DNA of 12,755 bases from an uncultured Saprospiraceae bacterium (GTDB lineage: Bacteria > Bacteroidota > Bacteroidia > Chitinophagales > Saprospiraceae): assembly GCA_937942465.1 (NCBI GenBank), contig CALDEO010000278.1, positions 1 to 12,755 of the forward strand, in the 5' to 3' direction. Below the pieces are notes generated by a model. It made no database searches. It worked only from the letters and a program-made list of their open reading frames with translations, and was not told the DNA's origin. A program made the translations under genes and the position numbers. Below are positions 1-7,418 of the stretch, in pieces; positions within the stretch are counted from its first letter, which is position 1; each line of letters begins with the position of its first letter.

Positions 1-47
1 CCGACTTAAGAGGTATTCTATCTTCTGTATTTGCTAATGTTGCCTAA
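1..47 (+). CDS. C-terminal tail of an unidentified upstream gene (partial)
   Basis: Reading from position 3, the frame gives [14 protein letters not shown] and then a TAA at 45-47, 11 bases before the leuC start. The tight spacing suggests that an upstream gene of the same operon ends here. The tail is too short to identify. An isopropylmalate synthase (leuA) would be the expected neighbour, but I do not recognise a LeuA C-terminus in these residues. The frame could also be chance, since 14 open codons are weak evidence. Confidence 0.35.
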   Translation, partial: DLRGILSSVFANVA

Positions 48-58
48 TCCTATATCAA

Positions 59-1453
59 GTGAGTACAACTTTATTCGAAAAAATATGGAATGCCCATGTG
101 GTTAAAGACATCGATGAGACGCGTCAAGTGATCTATATCGACCGTCATTTTATACATGAGGTGACAAGTCCACAAGCATTCTCAGGATTGAGAGATCGTA
201 ATATTCCGATACATCGGACAAGTCAGACAACGGCTACCGCTGATCATAATGTCCCGACCCTTAATCAACACCTCCCTATCAAGGAGCCACTATCAAGATC
301 TCAAGTCGAGGCCTTGACCTCTAACTGTGCTGAGTTTGGTGTGGAGCTATATCAACTAGGACACGAGTTACAAGGCATCGTACACGTCATCGGACCAGAG
401 CTAGGGATCACCAAGCCGGGCATGACGATCGTATGTGGCGACAGTCATACCTCTACGCATGGCGCATTTGGCAACATTGCATTTGGCATCGGTACATCTC
501 AGGTGGAGCAGGTATTTGCTACGCAATGCTTGATCCTAGACAAACCAAAAACTATGCGAATCAACGTCAATGGTCAGCTCCAAAAAGGAGTCACAGCCAA
601 AGACGTAATACTATATATCATCGCTCAGTTAACTGCCGCTGGTGGTACTGGGCACTTTGTAGAATATGCAGGTAGCACATTCGAAGCCATGTCTATGGAA
701 GAGCGAATGACCGTCTGTAATATGAGCATCGAGATGGGTGCAAGAGGCGGTATGATTGCTCCAGACCAGACAACAATTGACTACATCAAGGGTCGTAAAT
801 TTGCTCCTACTGGAGCCAAACTAAAAGAGGCTATCGCATACTGGTCAACATTAAAAACTGATGACGACGCAGTATTTGATCAAGAATATAGCTACGACGC
901 AGCAGACATCAGTCCGATGCTCACCTATGGTACCAACCCAGGCATGGGAATAAAAATAGATCAATCTATACCATTATCAGATAGCTATGAAGATCCTAAG
1001 CAATTGGTGAAATCATTAGATTATATGGGTTTTGCTCAAGGCGAATCTCTAATCAATAAGCGTATCGGTCACGTATTCATAGGATCTTGTACCAATGCCC
1101 GGATTGAGGATTTACGCCAAGTGGCAGACTTCGTCACTGGTAAGCAGAAAGCAGATCACGTGCAAGTGTGGATCGTACCCGGATCTAAGTTGGTATCAAA
1201 ACAAGCAATAGAAGAAGGATTAGATAAAATATTTGCGCAAGCTGGATTTCAACTAAGAGAGCCAGGCTGCTCAGCATGTCTAGGTATGAACGAAGATAAA
1301 GTGCCTGCTGGCGAATATTGTGTATCGACCTCCAACCGTAACTTTGAAGGAAGACAAGGACCTGGAGCACGTACTATACTAGCCAGTCCATTGACAGCCG
1401 CAGCAGCAGCCATCGAAGGCAAAATTGTAGACGTAAGAAAATACTTAAACTAA
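59..1453 (+). CDS. leuC: 3-isopropylmalate dehydratase large subunit
   Basis: This is the large subunit of isopropylmalate isomerase, an aconitase-family enzyme that converts 2-isopropylmalate to 3-isopropylmalate in cytosolic leucine synthesis, working with LeuD. At 464 residues it is full length. The three [4Fe-4S] ligands are visible: C344 in [11 protein letters not shown], and C404 and C407 in GCSACLGMN. Other family signatures are [12 protein letters not shown] near 127-138 and [10 protein letters not shown] near 425-434. The start is a GTG: it gives the expected opening [10 protein letters not shown], an in-frame TAA lies at 35-37, and no other usable start falls between. No Shine-Dalgarno sequence is visible, as is usual in Bacteroidota. 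leuD follows after a single base, so the two subunits are probably translationally linked. Confidence 0.98.
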   Translation: MSTTLFEKIWNAHVVKDIDETRQVIYIDRHFIHEVTSPQAFSGLRDRNIPIHRTSQTTATADHNVPTLNQHLPIKEPLSRSQVEALTSNCAEFGVELYQLGHELQGIVHVIGPELGITKPGMTIVCGDSHTSTHGAFGNIAFGIGTSQVEQVFATQCLILDKPKTMRINVNGQLQKGVTAKDVILYIIAQLTAAGGTGHFVEYAGSTFEAMSMEERMTVCNMSIEMGARGGMIAPDQTTIDYIKGRKFAPTGAKLKEAIAYWSTLKTDDDAVFDQEYSYDAADISPMLTYGTNPGMGIKIDQSIPLSDSYEDPKQLVKSLDYMGFAQGESLINKRIGHVFIGSCTNARIEDLRQVADFVTGKQKADHVQVWIVPGSKLVSKQAIEEGLDKIFAQAGFQLREPGCSACLGMNEDKVPAGEYCVSTSNRNFEGRQGPGARTILASPLTAAAAAIEGKIVDVRKYLN

Positions 1454-1454
1454 T

Positions 1455-2048
1455 ATGGAAGCATTCAATACATTGATATCGTCAGCTGTACCGATGCCCA
1501 TAGAAAATGTGGATACGGATCAGATCATCCCTGCAAGATTTTTGAAGGCCATTACCAAAATTGGATTTGGTGACAACCTTTTCAGAGACTGGAGATATGA
1601 TCGTAGCGATAAAGAGATCACAGACTTTGTACTTAACAACCCTACATATACAGGTGACATCTTAGTCGCTGGTAAGAATTTTGGTTGTGGATCAAGTAGA
1701 GAGCATGCCGCTTGGGCATTGACAGGATATGGATTTAAAGTAGTGGTATCGAGTTTTTTCGCAGATATATTTAGAGGTAATGCATTGAATAATGGACTAC
1801 TACCGATACAAGTATCAGAGACTGATCTCGACATCATATTCAGAACAATAGAAAGCAATCATGCTGCTCAGTTTGAGGTAAATCTCAAGGAACAGTATTT
1901 AAAAATAATAGATCAAGATATCACGATCGCATTTGAGATAGACAACTACAAGAAAGAATGTCTAATGATGGGATACGACGATATCGACTATTTACTCAAT
2001 CTAAAGCCCGAGATCGAAGTATTCGAGGCGGAGCATACATTATACTAG
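1455..2048 (+). CDS. leuD: 3-isopropylmalate dehydratase small subunit
   Basis: This is the swivel-domain partner of LeuC, completing the isopropylmalate isomerase that moves the hydroxyl group of 2-isopropylmalate. Its 197 residues match the family. Visible signatures are the N-terminal [14 protein letters not shown] and the substrate-loop segment [17 protein letters not shown] near residues 73-89, which belongs at the active site shared with LeuC. The ATG lies one base after the leuC stop, and leuB starts seven bases after this gene ends, so all three should share one transcript. Nothing is truncated or missing. Confidence 0.98.
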   Translation: MEAFNTLISSAVPMPIENVDTDQIIPARFLKAITKIGFGDNLFRDWRYDRSDKEITDFVLNNPTYTGDILVAGKNFGCGSSREHAAWALTGYGFKVVVSSFFADIFRGNALNNGLLPIQVSETDLDIIFRTIESNHAAQFEVNLKEQYLKIIDQDITIAFEIDNYKKECLMMGYDDIDYLLNLKPEIEVFEAEHTLY

Positions 2049-2055
2049 TATACAG

Positions 2056-3168
2056 ATGGCAACATTAAATAAAATAGCAGTACTCAGAGGCGATGGTATC
2101 GGACCTGAAGTCGTAGCACAGAGCTTAAAAGTCATAGATGCGATCAACCAAAAATATGGTCATGACATTACGATCGAAGAAGGGCTCATCGGAGCAATTG
2201 CTATCGACAAGACTGGCAATCCCCTCCCCCAAGAGACTATAGATATTTGCAAACAAGCAGATGCTATAATCCTAGGTGCAATAGGAGATCCTAAATATGA
2301 CAACGACCCTACTGCAACGGTAAGACCTGAGCAAGGACTGCTCGCAATCCGTAAGGAACTGGGACTATGGTGCAACATCAGACCGATAGCGCTACATGAT
2401 CAATTAGTTGATTTATCGCCGATCAAAGCAGAATATCTTAAAGGAGTAGATTATATCATCTACAGAGAGTTAACCGGCGGTATATACTTTGGTAAGAAAG
2501 AAAAAAGAGACGATTACTCATCGGACCTTTGCGAGTATCATGCATACGAAATCGAACGAATTGCCAAGTTAGCATTCGAAGCGGCTCGTAAGCGTCGACG
2601 TAAACTAACCTTGATAGATAAAGCCAATGTATTGGAAAGCTCAAGACTCTGGCGTAAGGTCGTCATGGAGATGGGTAAGTCATATCCTGATGTAACATTG
2701 GATTACTTATTCATAGATAATGCTACGATGCAAGTGATCTTGAATCCAAGACAATTTGATGTAGTCCTCTGCTCTAATATGTTCGGAGATATCATATCAG
2801 ATGAATCTAGCGTACTTGCCGGATCACTAGGGCTACTACCATCAGGATCTATCGGAGATACGAGCAAGCTATACGAACCCGTACATGGATCATACCCGCA
2901 AGCAGCAGGTCTTGACATTGCTAATCCTATAGCTAGTATCCTGTCTACAGCGATGATGTACCGAGACTTCAATATGGATCGTGAAGCGGACTGTATCGAG
3001 CAAGCAGTAAAAACTTGCATTGCCAAAGGTGCAATGACACAAGATCTCAATCCAGATACAGAATGCCCATGTTCTCACTTCGGTGATATCATGCAATCTA
3101 TAATACTAGACGGAGCTGACTACGTAAAACCTAGAGCTCAGAACGAAACATATAGCAACATTATATAA
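2056..3168 (+). CDS. leuB: 3-isopropylmalate dehydrogenase
   Basis: This enzyme oxidatively decarboxylates 3-isopropylmalate to 2-oxoisocaproate using NAD+ and a divalent metal. It catalyses the third leucine-branch step and acts as a cytosolic homodimer. The 370-residue protein has the beta-decarboxylating dehydrogenase signatures: GDGIGPEV near 12-19, substrate arginines in the R99/R109 region, R137 with Y144, the catalytic K189 in DKANVLESSRLWR, metal-binding D221, D245 and D249, and the nucleotide loop YEPVHGSYPQAAG near 273-285. It ends the leuCDB cluster. A 69-base spacer separates its stop from the ilv leader peptide, and I see no intrinsic terminator directly after it. Read-through into the ilv attenuator is therefore possible. 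Confidence 0.98.
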   Translation: MATLNKIAVLRGDGIGPEVVAQSLKVIDAINQKYGHDITIEEGLIGAIAIDKTGNPLPQETIDICKQADAIILGAIGDPKYDNDPTATVRPEQGLLAIRKELGLWCNIRPIALHDQLVDLSPIKAEYLKGVDYIIYRELTGGIYFGKKEKRDDYSSDLCEYHAYEIERIAKLAFEAARKRRRKLTLIDKANVLESSRLWRKVVMEMGKSYPDVTLDYLFIDNATMQVILNPRQFDVVLCSNMFGDIISDESSVLAGSLGLLPSGSIGDTSKLYEPVHGSYPQAAGLDIANPIASILSTAMMYRDFNMDREADCIEQAVKTCIAKGAMTQDLNPDTECPCSHFGDIMQSIILDGADYVKPRAQNETYSNII

Positions 3169-3202
3169 AGTTTATTTTAAATAAGTTATCCAATATGTTG
3201 GC

Positions 3203-3210
3203 TAGATTTA
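3203..3210 (+). promoter_or_regulatory. Possible -7 promoter element for the ilv transcript
   Basis: TAGATTTA resembles the Bacteroidota housekeeping -7 element (TAnnTTTG) except at the last base. It would place a transcription start about 20 bases before the leader-peptide ATG at 3238. I see no convincing -33 TTTG at the expected distance. The ilv genes may instead be reached by read-through from leuB. The call is weak and rests on one degenerate motif. Confidence 0.25.
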
Positions 3211-3237
3211 TGAATCCGTGTACCTTAACGATTACAA

Positions 3238-3297
3238 ATGAGAAATATCATTCAAAATATCGTCATTATTAACATTATCATTCCACCGAATGGCTAA
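3238..3297 (+). CDS. Isoleucine-rich attenuator leader peptide of the ilv operon
   Basis: This 19-codon frame reads MRNIIQNIVIINIIIPPNG and then TAA. Eight of the 19 residues are isoleucine and one is valine. The isoleucine codons run in clusters at 3247-3252, 3259-3261, 3265-3270 and 3274-3282. It lies just ahead of alternative RNA hairpins and an intrinsic terminator that ends at the ilvD start. This is the layout of a classical leader peptide, whose translation senses charged isoleucyl-tRNA. A ribosome stalled on the last isoleucine codons would cover pairing arm 1 (3278-3283) and free arm 2 (3288-3295). A ribosome that reaches the stop codon would cover arm 2. The peptide itself probably has no other function. 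Confidence 0.9.
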   Translation: MRNIIQNIVIINIIIPPNG

Positions 3298-3338
3298 CGG
3301 ACGATATTAAATAACACAATATAAATCTGAAGCCGTTC
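3278..3338 (+). promoter_or_regulatory. Protector and antiterminator arms of the ilv attenuator
   Basis: Two mutually exclusive pairings can be read directly. In the protector, arm 1 TCATTC (3278-3283) pairs with GAATGG (3288-3293): six pairs including one U-G, with loop CACC. In the antiterminator, arm 2 GAATGGCT (3288-3295) pairs with AGCCGTTC (3331-3338): eight pairs including one U-G. The second pairing consumes nearly all of the left arm of the terminator at 3330-3354. Arm 2 also contains the last two sense codons and the first base of the leader stop codon, so a terminating ribosome hides it. The result is the standard 1:2, 2:3, 3:4 attenuation scheme. Confidence 0.8.
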
Positions 3339-3365
3339 ACCACATGAACGGCTTTTTTTATTTTT
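3330..3365 (+). terminator. Intrinsic terminator (attenuator) abutting the ilvD start codon
   Basis: AAGCCGTTCA (3330-3339) and TGAACGGCTT (3345-3354) form a perfect 10-bp stem with the five-base loop CCACA. The stem is followed by TTTTTATTTTT at 3355-3365, and the ilvD ATG begins at 3366. This is a textbook rho-independent terminator with no room between its U-tract and the gene it controls. Together with the isoleucine-rich leader peptide it should stop ilv transcription when isoleucyl-tRNA is plentiful. The same stem could also hinder ribosome access to ilvD, so a translational effect is possible in addition. Confidence 0.93.
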
Positions 3366-5042
3366 ATGAAGAACTTAAATAAGTACAGCAAGACAGTTAC
3401 CCAAGATCCTACGCAACCAGCTGCGCAAGCAATGTTGCATGCCATCGGCATGACTACTGAAGACTTTGAAAAAGCACAAGTAGGTATCGTAAGTACAGGA
3501 TGGGAAGGTAACCCATGCAATATGCACCTCAACGATCTTGCTAAGCAGATAAAGACTGATATACAAACGCAAGACCTAATCGGATTGATATTCCATACGA
3601 TCGGAGTCAGTGACGGTATATCTATGGGTACCGCGGGGATGAACTATTCCCTACCCTCTAGAGATATCATCGCAGATAGTATAGAGACAGTAACCTCAGC
3701 ACAATGGTATGATGCCGTAGTAGCGGTCGTCGGTTGCGATAAGAACATGCCCGGAGCCATGATGGCACTCGGTAGACTTAATCGCCCAGGTATCGTCGTA
3801 TACGGAGGTACGATAGCTCCAGGTTGTCACAATGATAAGAAGCTCGATATTGTATCTGCTTTTGAAGCATTGGGACAGAAAATATCAGGAGAGATCGATG
3901 ATACCGAATACAAAAACATCATCAAGAAAGCTTGCCCTGGTGCAGGTGCTTGTGGTGGGATGTATACGGCTAACACCATGTCCTCAGCTATAGAAGCGAT
4001 GGGTATGAGCTTACCTTTCAACTCGTCTATACCTGCGGTCAATGATCAGAAAGCTGCAGAATCAGCAAGAGTAGCTACCGCAATGAGAATCTTACTTGAA
4101 AAGGATATCAAACCAAGAGACATTGTCACAAGAGCATCTATCATCAATGCACTAAGGGTAATCACCGTACTCGGAGGATCAACCAATGCGGTGTTGCATA
4201 TGATCGCTATTGCTAAGTCATTTGACATTAAGCTTGACTTAAAAGATATACAAGCAGTGAGTGATACAACACCATTCCTAGCAGATCTGAAGCCTAGTGG
4301 CAAATATGTGATGCAAGATTTATTTGAAGTAGGTGGAGTGCCTGCAGTAATGAAAATGATGCTTGCAGAAGGTATGATCGATGGATCGTGCATGACGGTA
4401 ACAGGCAAGACTATCGCTGAGAATCTAGCTGAAGTACCAGCACTGAAAGAAGGTCAAGATGTAGTGCATCCTAGTACGGATCCGATCAAAGAAAGTGGTC
4501 ACTTACAGATGCTATTCGGTAATCTTGCAACAGAGGGTTCTGTAGCTAAGATTACAGGTAAAGAAGGATTACGATTTGAAGGCAAGGCTAAAGTATTTGA
4601 CTCAGAAATCGAGGCAAATACCGCAATCGGAGCTGGAAAAATTGAAATAGGCGATGTGATTGTAATCAGATATTGTGGTCCTAAAGGTGGTCCTGGAATG
4701 CCAGAAATGCTAAAACCAACCTCCGCAATAATGGGTGCTGGACTAGGTAACGCTGTTGCATTGATCACTGATGGTCGATTTTCTGGAGGTACACATGGGT
4801 TTGTCGTAGGTCATATTACTCCTGAAGCATATGACGGTGGACTCATCGGTCTTCTAGAGGATGGAGATCATATCATCATCGATGCTAATGATAACTCGAT
4901 CAATGCCAATGTATCGGACCAAGAAATAGAACAACGTAGAAAGAATTGGAAGCCAAAGTCGAGAGACTTAATCGGAAGCCTAAAGAAATATAGAAAATTA
5001 GTCTCTTCAGCAAGTGAAGGATGTGTCACTGATGAGGATTAA
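3366..5042 (+). CDS. ilvD: Dihydroxy-acid dehydratase
   Basis: This enzyme dehydrates 2,3-dihydroxy-isovalerate and 2,3-dihydroxy-3-methylvalerate to the 2-oxo acids that precede valine and isoleucine (and leucine). It acts in the cytosol with an iron-sulfur cluster and Mg2+. The 558-residue length is normal. Cluster ligand candidates are C51 (GNPCNMHL), C124 in [11 protein letters not shown] with the adjacent K126, which is carbamylated in relatives, and C196 in [15 protein letters not shown]. The C-terminal half contains the substrate-site region [19 protein letters not shown]. The ATG directly follows the attenuator U-tract and has no Shine-Dalgarno sequence. It is the first gene of the ilv run, with ilvB starting 11 bases after its stop. 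Confidence 0.98.
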   Translation: MKNLNKYSKTVTQDPTQPAAQAMLHAIGMTTEDFEKAQVGIVSTGWEGNPCNMHLNDLAKQIKTDIQTQDLIGLIFHTIGVSDGISMGTAGMNYSLPSRDIIADSIETVTSAQWYDAVVAVVGCDKNMPGAMMALGRLNRPGIVVYGGTIAPGCHNDKKLDIVSAFEALGQKISGEIDDTEYKNIIKKACPGAGACGGMYTANTMSSAIEAMGMSLPFNSSIPAVNDQKAAESARVATAMRILLEKDIKPRDIVTRASIINALRVITVLGGSTNAVLHMIAIAKSFDIKLDLKDIQAVSDTTPFLADLKPSGKYVMQDLFEVGGVPAVMKMMLAEGMIDGSCMTVTGKTIAENLAEVPALKEGQDVVHPSTDPIKESGHLQMLFGNLATEGSVAKITGKEGLRFEGKAKVFDSEIEANTAIGAGKIEIGDVIVIRYCGPKGGPGMPEMLKPTSAIMGAGLGNAVALITDGRFSGGTHGFVVGHITPEAYDGGLIGLLEDGDHIIIDANDNSINANVSDQEIEQRRKNWKPKSRDLIGSLKKYRKLVSSASEGCVTDED

Positions 5043-5053
5043 AAAGAGGATAT

Positions 5054-6787
5054 ATGAGTGTTAAAACTTTAGATAAGAAACCCGCAGCAGCTGCTACCAG
5101 AACATTAACTGGAGCACAAGCAATATTAGAATGTTTGATTGCAGAGGGTTGTAAGACGGTATTCGGTTATCCTGGCGGTGCAATCATGCCTGTGTATGAT
5201 GCATTGTATGATTACAAGGATAAGCTCCAACATATCTTGACTCGTCATGAGCAGGGAGCAATACATGCAGCTCAAGGCTATGCTCGTATATTGAGACAAC
5301 CTGGTGTCTGTTTTGCAACATCAGGACCTGGCGCTGCGAATCTATTCACAGGTATCGGAGATGCCTTGATGGACTCGCTACCGCTTGTATGTGTCACTGG
5401 ACAAGTGTATGGCCATCTACTTGGGAGTGATGCATTCCAAGAGATGGATGTCATCGGATGTACAACTCCACTGACTAAGTGGAACTACCAGATCACAAAA
5501 GCCTCTGAGATACCTGAAGTAATGGCTAAGGCATTTTACGTGGCTAACTCAGGAAGACCTGGGCCAGTACTGATTGATATCACTAAAGATGCACAGTTTG
5601 AGTTATTTGAGTTTGCGTATTCGCAAAAGCCATTCATACGTAGTTACTTACCGACTCCAGTAGTCAACAATGATGCTATCGATGCAGCAGCAGCATTAAT
5701 CAATAGTGCTAAAAAACCAATGATCCTAGCAGGTCAAGGGATACATATTGCGAAAGCTCAAGAAGTTTTTAAATCATTCGTTGAGAAAGCTGGAATCCCT
5801 GTGGGTAGTACGATCCACGGTCTATCGGCTCTTGCCAATGAACATCCATTACATGTGGGTATGCTCGGCATGCACGGTAACTATGGACCGAATATGAAAA
5901 CCAACGCTTGTGATGTACTAATCGCAGTAGGAATGCGATTTGATGATCGGGTGACCGGTAATCTATCAAAATATGCCAAACAAGCTAAAGTCATACATAT
6001 AGAGATAGATCCATCTGAGATAGATAAGAATGTCAAGACAGATGTTGCAGTTTTAGCTGACGCAAAAGAAGCATTAGAAGCACTTTTGACGAAAGTCGAT
6101 AAAAAAGAATATCCTGAGTGGCTAGCAGAATTTCACGCTTGCGACAAAATGGAATACGATAAAGTAATCAAACGAGATCTCGACGATACCAACATGGATC
6201 ATATGACCATGGGACGCGTCATCAAAGAGGTATCAAAACAGACTGGTGGTAAAGCAATCGTAGCAACCGATGTCGGGCAGCACCAAATGGCTGCAGCAAG
6301 ATATTATGACTACAATGGCAAGGACCAATGGGTATCATCAGGTGGTGCCGGTACGATGGGCTACGGACTACCCGCAGCGATCGGAGCACAGTTTGCCGAT
6401 CCAGATAGAACCGTAATCTGTATCTGTGGAGATGGAGGATTCCAGATGACCCTACAAGAACTCGGCGTATGTACTCAATGGAATGTACCCGTCAAAATAC
6501 TCCTCCTAGATAACGAACACCTAGGGATGGTAAGACAATGGCAAGAGCTATTCTTTGAAAGAAGATACTCTGCCGTAGAATTACAAAACCCTGACTTTGT
6601 AAAGATCGCAGATGGTTTTGGAGTTAAAGGAAAGAAAGTCACTGATGCGAAAGATATCAATGCCGCTATCGCGGAAATGCTGGCCTATGACGGTGCTTAC
6701 CTTCTCCATGTAATGGTACAGAAAGAGGAGAATGTGTATCCGATGATATCGACAGGGAAGGCAGTTGATGAGATTGTTTTGGAGTAA
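5054..6787 (+). CDS. ilvB: Acetolactate synthase large (catalytic) subunit
   Basis: This thiamine-diphosphate enzyme condenses two pyruvates to acetolactate (valine, leucine) or pyruvate with 2-oxobutyrate to acetohydroxybutyrate (isoleucine). The 577 residues match biosynthetic AHAS catalytic subunits. The N-terminal TPP domain has [17 protein letters not shown] and the catalytic glutamate E66 in [15 protein letters not shown]. The central FAD-binding domain includes [12 protein letters not shown]. The C-terminal TPP-binding motif runs from GDGG (459-462) to N487, followed by [16 protein letters not shown] lies only three bases before the ATG, too close to be an ideal ribosome-binding site. 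Its regulatory subunit gene, normally adjacent, is displaced by 870 bases by the hairpin and four-helix-bundle insertion. Confidence 0.98.
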   Translation: MSVKTLDKKPAAAATRTLTGAQAILECLIAEGCKTVFGYPGGAIMPVYDALYDYKDKLQHILTRHEQGAIHAAQGYARILRQPGVCFATSGPGAANLFTGIGDALMDSLPLVCVTGQVYGHLLGSDAFQEMDVIGCTTPLTKWNYQITKASEIPEVMAKAFYVANSGRPGPVLIDITKDAQFELFEFAYSQKPFIRSYLPTPVVNNDAIDAAAALINSAKKPMILAGQGIHIAKAQEVFKSFVEKAGIPVGSTIHGLSALANEHPLHVGMLGMHGNYGPNMKTNACDVLIAVGMRFDDRVTGNLSKYAKQAKVIHIEIDPSEIDKNVKTDVAVLADAKEALEALLTKVDKKEYPEWLAEFHACDKMEYDKVIKRDLDDTNMDHMTMGRVIKEVSKQTGGKAIVATDVGQHQMAAARYYDYNGKDQWVSSGGAGTMGYGLPAAIGAQFADPDRTVICICGDGGFQMTLQELGVCTQWNVPVKILLLDNEHLGMVRQWQELFFERRYSAVELQNPDFVKIADGFGVKGKKVTDAKDINAAIAEMLAYDGAYLLHVMVQKEENVYPMISTGKAVDEIVLE

Positions 6788-6798
6788 GAACTCCAAAA
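6777..6798 (+). repeat. 9-bp hairpin spanning the ilvB stop codon
   Basis: TTTTGGAGT (6777-6785) and ACTCCAAAA (6790-6798) pair perfectly around the loop AAGA. The left arm is the end of the ilvB reading frame and includes the first T of the TAA stop; the right arm is non-coding. It is followed at once by the first GGTTAATT linker of the hairpin array, so it occupies the position of a zeroth unit. There is no U-tract after it, so I do not call it a terminator. Confidence 0.7.
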
Positions 6799-6872
6799 GG
6801 GTTAATTGTGCCGATACTCGGCACGGTTAGTTTCGCTGGCGCAAGGTTAGTTGCTTCTTCGATGCGGTTATT
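6799..6872 (+). repeat. Left hairpin array (GGTTA orientation) before the four-helix-bundle gene
   Basis: Three hairpin units are separated by 8-base linkers. Linker GGTTAATT (6800-6807) is followed by GTGCCGA-TAC-TCGGCAC (6808-6824), a perfect 7-bp stem. Linker GGTTAGTT (6825-6832) is followed by an imperfect TTCGC/GCGCAA stem (about 6832-6844). Linker GGTTAGTT (6845-6852) is followed by GCTTC-TTC-GATGC (6853-6865), with one T-T mismatch. A shortened GGTTATT (6866-6872) follows, and the pattern then decays before the next gene. The linker sequence is kept while the stem sequence changes, so base-pairing rather than sequence seems to be conserved. Confidence 0.85.
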
Positions 6873-6930
6873 CCTAGTGACGACCTACTTCGTGCTCTAA
6901 TTAGTTGGGATGAATATAAATCAATAAAAA

Positions 6931-7311
6931 ATGGGTGAGTTGAAAAGATTTAGTTTTGAGAATTTAGATGTTTGGAAAGCAGCAATGTCACTTGCAAAAT
7001 CTATTTATACAACAACTAAAACATGGCCTAAAGAGGAAATGTATGGATTAACATCACAAGTAAGAAGAGCCTGCACTTCCATCTCACTCAATATAGCAGA
7101 AGGAAGTGGTAAGTACTCATTACTGGAGCAAGCCAAGTTTACGAATATTGCTTACTGTAGTTGCCTAGAAACAATAAACGTATTGATCCTAGCCAAAGAC
7201 CTCGAAATGATAAATGAAGAAACTTACATTAGACTAAGAAAGGATTGTGAAATAATTGCACCCAAATTAGTCAACTTAAGAAATAGTCAATTGAAAAGAC
7301 ATAAGAAGTAG
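6931..7311 (+). CDS. Four-helix-bundle protein of the 23S rRNA intervening-sequence family
   Basis: The 126-residue protein carries the family pattern: FENLDVWKAAMSLAKSIY near 9-26, then W-P-K-E-E-MYGLTSQVRRA near 32-47, then SISLNIAEGSGK near 50-61, then a helix with an E-x4-A-K segment and a basic tail. Relatives are encoded in 23S rRNA intervening sequences and scattered through Bacteroidota genomes. The Avd accessory protein of diversity-generating retroelements has the same fold, and solved members form pentamers. The cellular role is unknown. No reverse transcriptase or template/variable repeat is present here, so an Avd role is unlikely. An upstream in-frame ATG at 6910 is closed by a stop at 6925-6927, which fixes the start at 6931. 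The TAG stop leads directly into the next hairpin unit. The gene is an intruder in the ilv run. Confidence 0.93.
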   Translation: MGELKRFSFENLDVWKAAMSLAKSIYTTTKTWPKEEMYGLTSQVRRACTSISLNIAEGSGKYSLLEQAKFTNIAYCSCLETINVLILAKDLEMINEETYIRLRKDCEIIAPKLVNLRNSQLKRHKK

Positions 7312-7313
7312 TT

Positions 7314-7406
7314 TCGCTCTGCGAGGTTAAGTTTGCTTTGCAAGGTTAATTTCGCTTCGCGAGGTTAGTTGCCTTTGACGCTTTGGGTCGCTACGCGAGG
7401 TTAATT
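7314..7406 (+). repeat. Hairpin array after the four-helix-bundle gene, GGTTA orientation
   Basis: Successive units are TCGC-TCT-GCGA (7314-7324), linker GGTTAAGT (7325-7332), TTGC-TTT-GCAA (7333-7343), linker GGTTAATT (7344-7351), TCGC-TTC-GCGA (7352-7362), linker GGTTAGTT (7363-7370), a degenerate stretch (7371-7387), TCGC-TAC-GCGA (7388-7398) and linker GGTTAATT (7399-7406). The four clear stems are perfect 4-bp stems with pyrimidine-rich 3-base loops. The linker family is the same as before the gene, and the orientation is the same as the gene. Confidence 0.88.
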
Positions 7407-7418
7407 TTTGCATAGCAC

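Noticed and set aside
1..47. Calling the upstream tail leuA
   Set aside because: Gene order would make this plausible, but 14 residues give no recognisable match, so it is left unnamed.
1520..1858. Long minus-strand frames inside leuD, leuB and ilvD (for example 1520-1858, 2703-3050, 4046-4408)
   Set aside because: They lie wholly within strongly supported plus-strand genes, show no recognisable domains and look like codon-bias shadows.
3169..3365. T-box riboswitch before ilvD
   Set aside because: No T-box consensus or specifier-loop architecture is visible. The isoleucine-rich leader frame and alternating arms explain the terminator fully.
6931..7311. Avd protein of a diversity-generating retroelement
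   Set aside because: The fold family is shared, but there is no reverse transcriptase, template repeat or variable target gene nearby.
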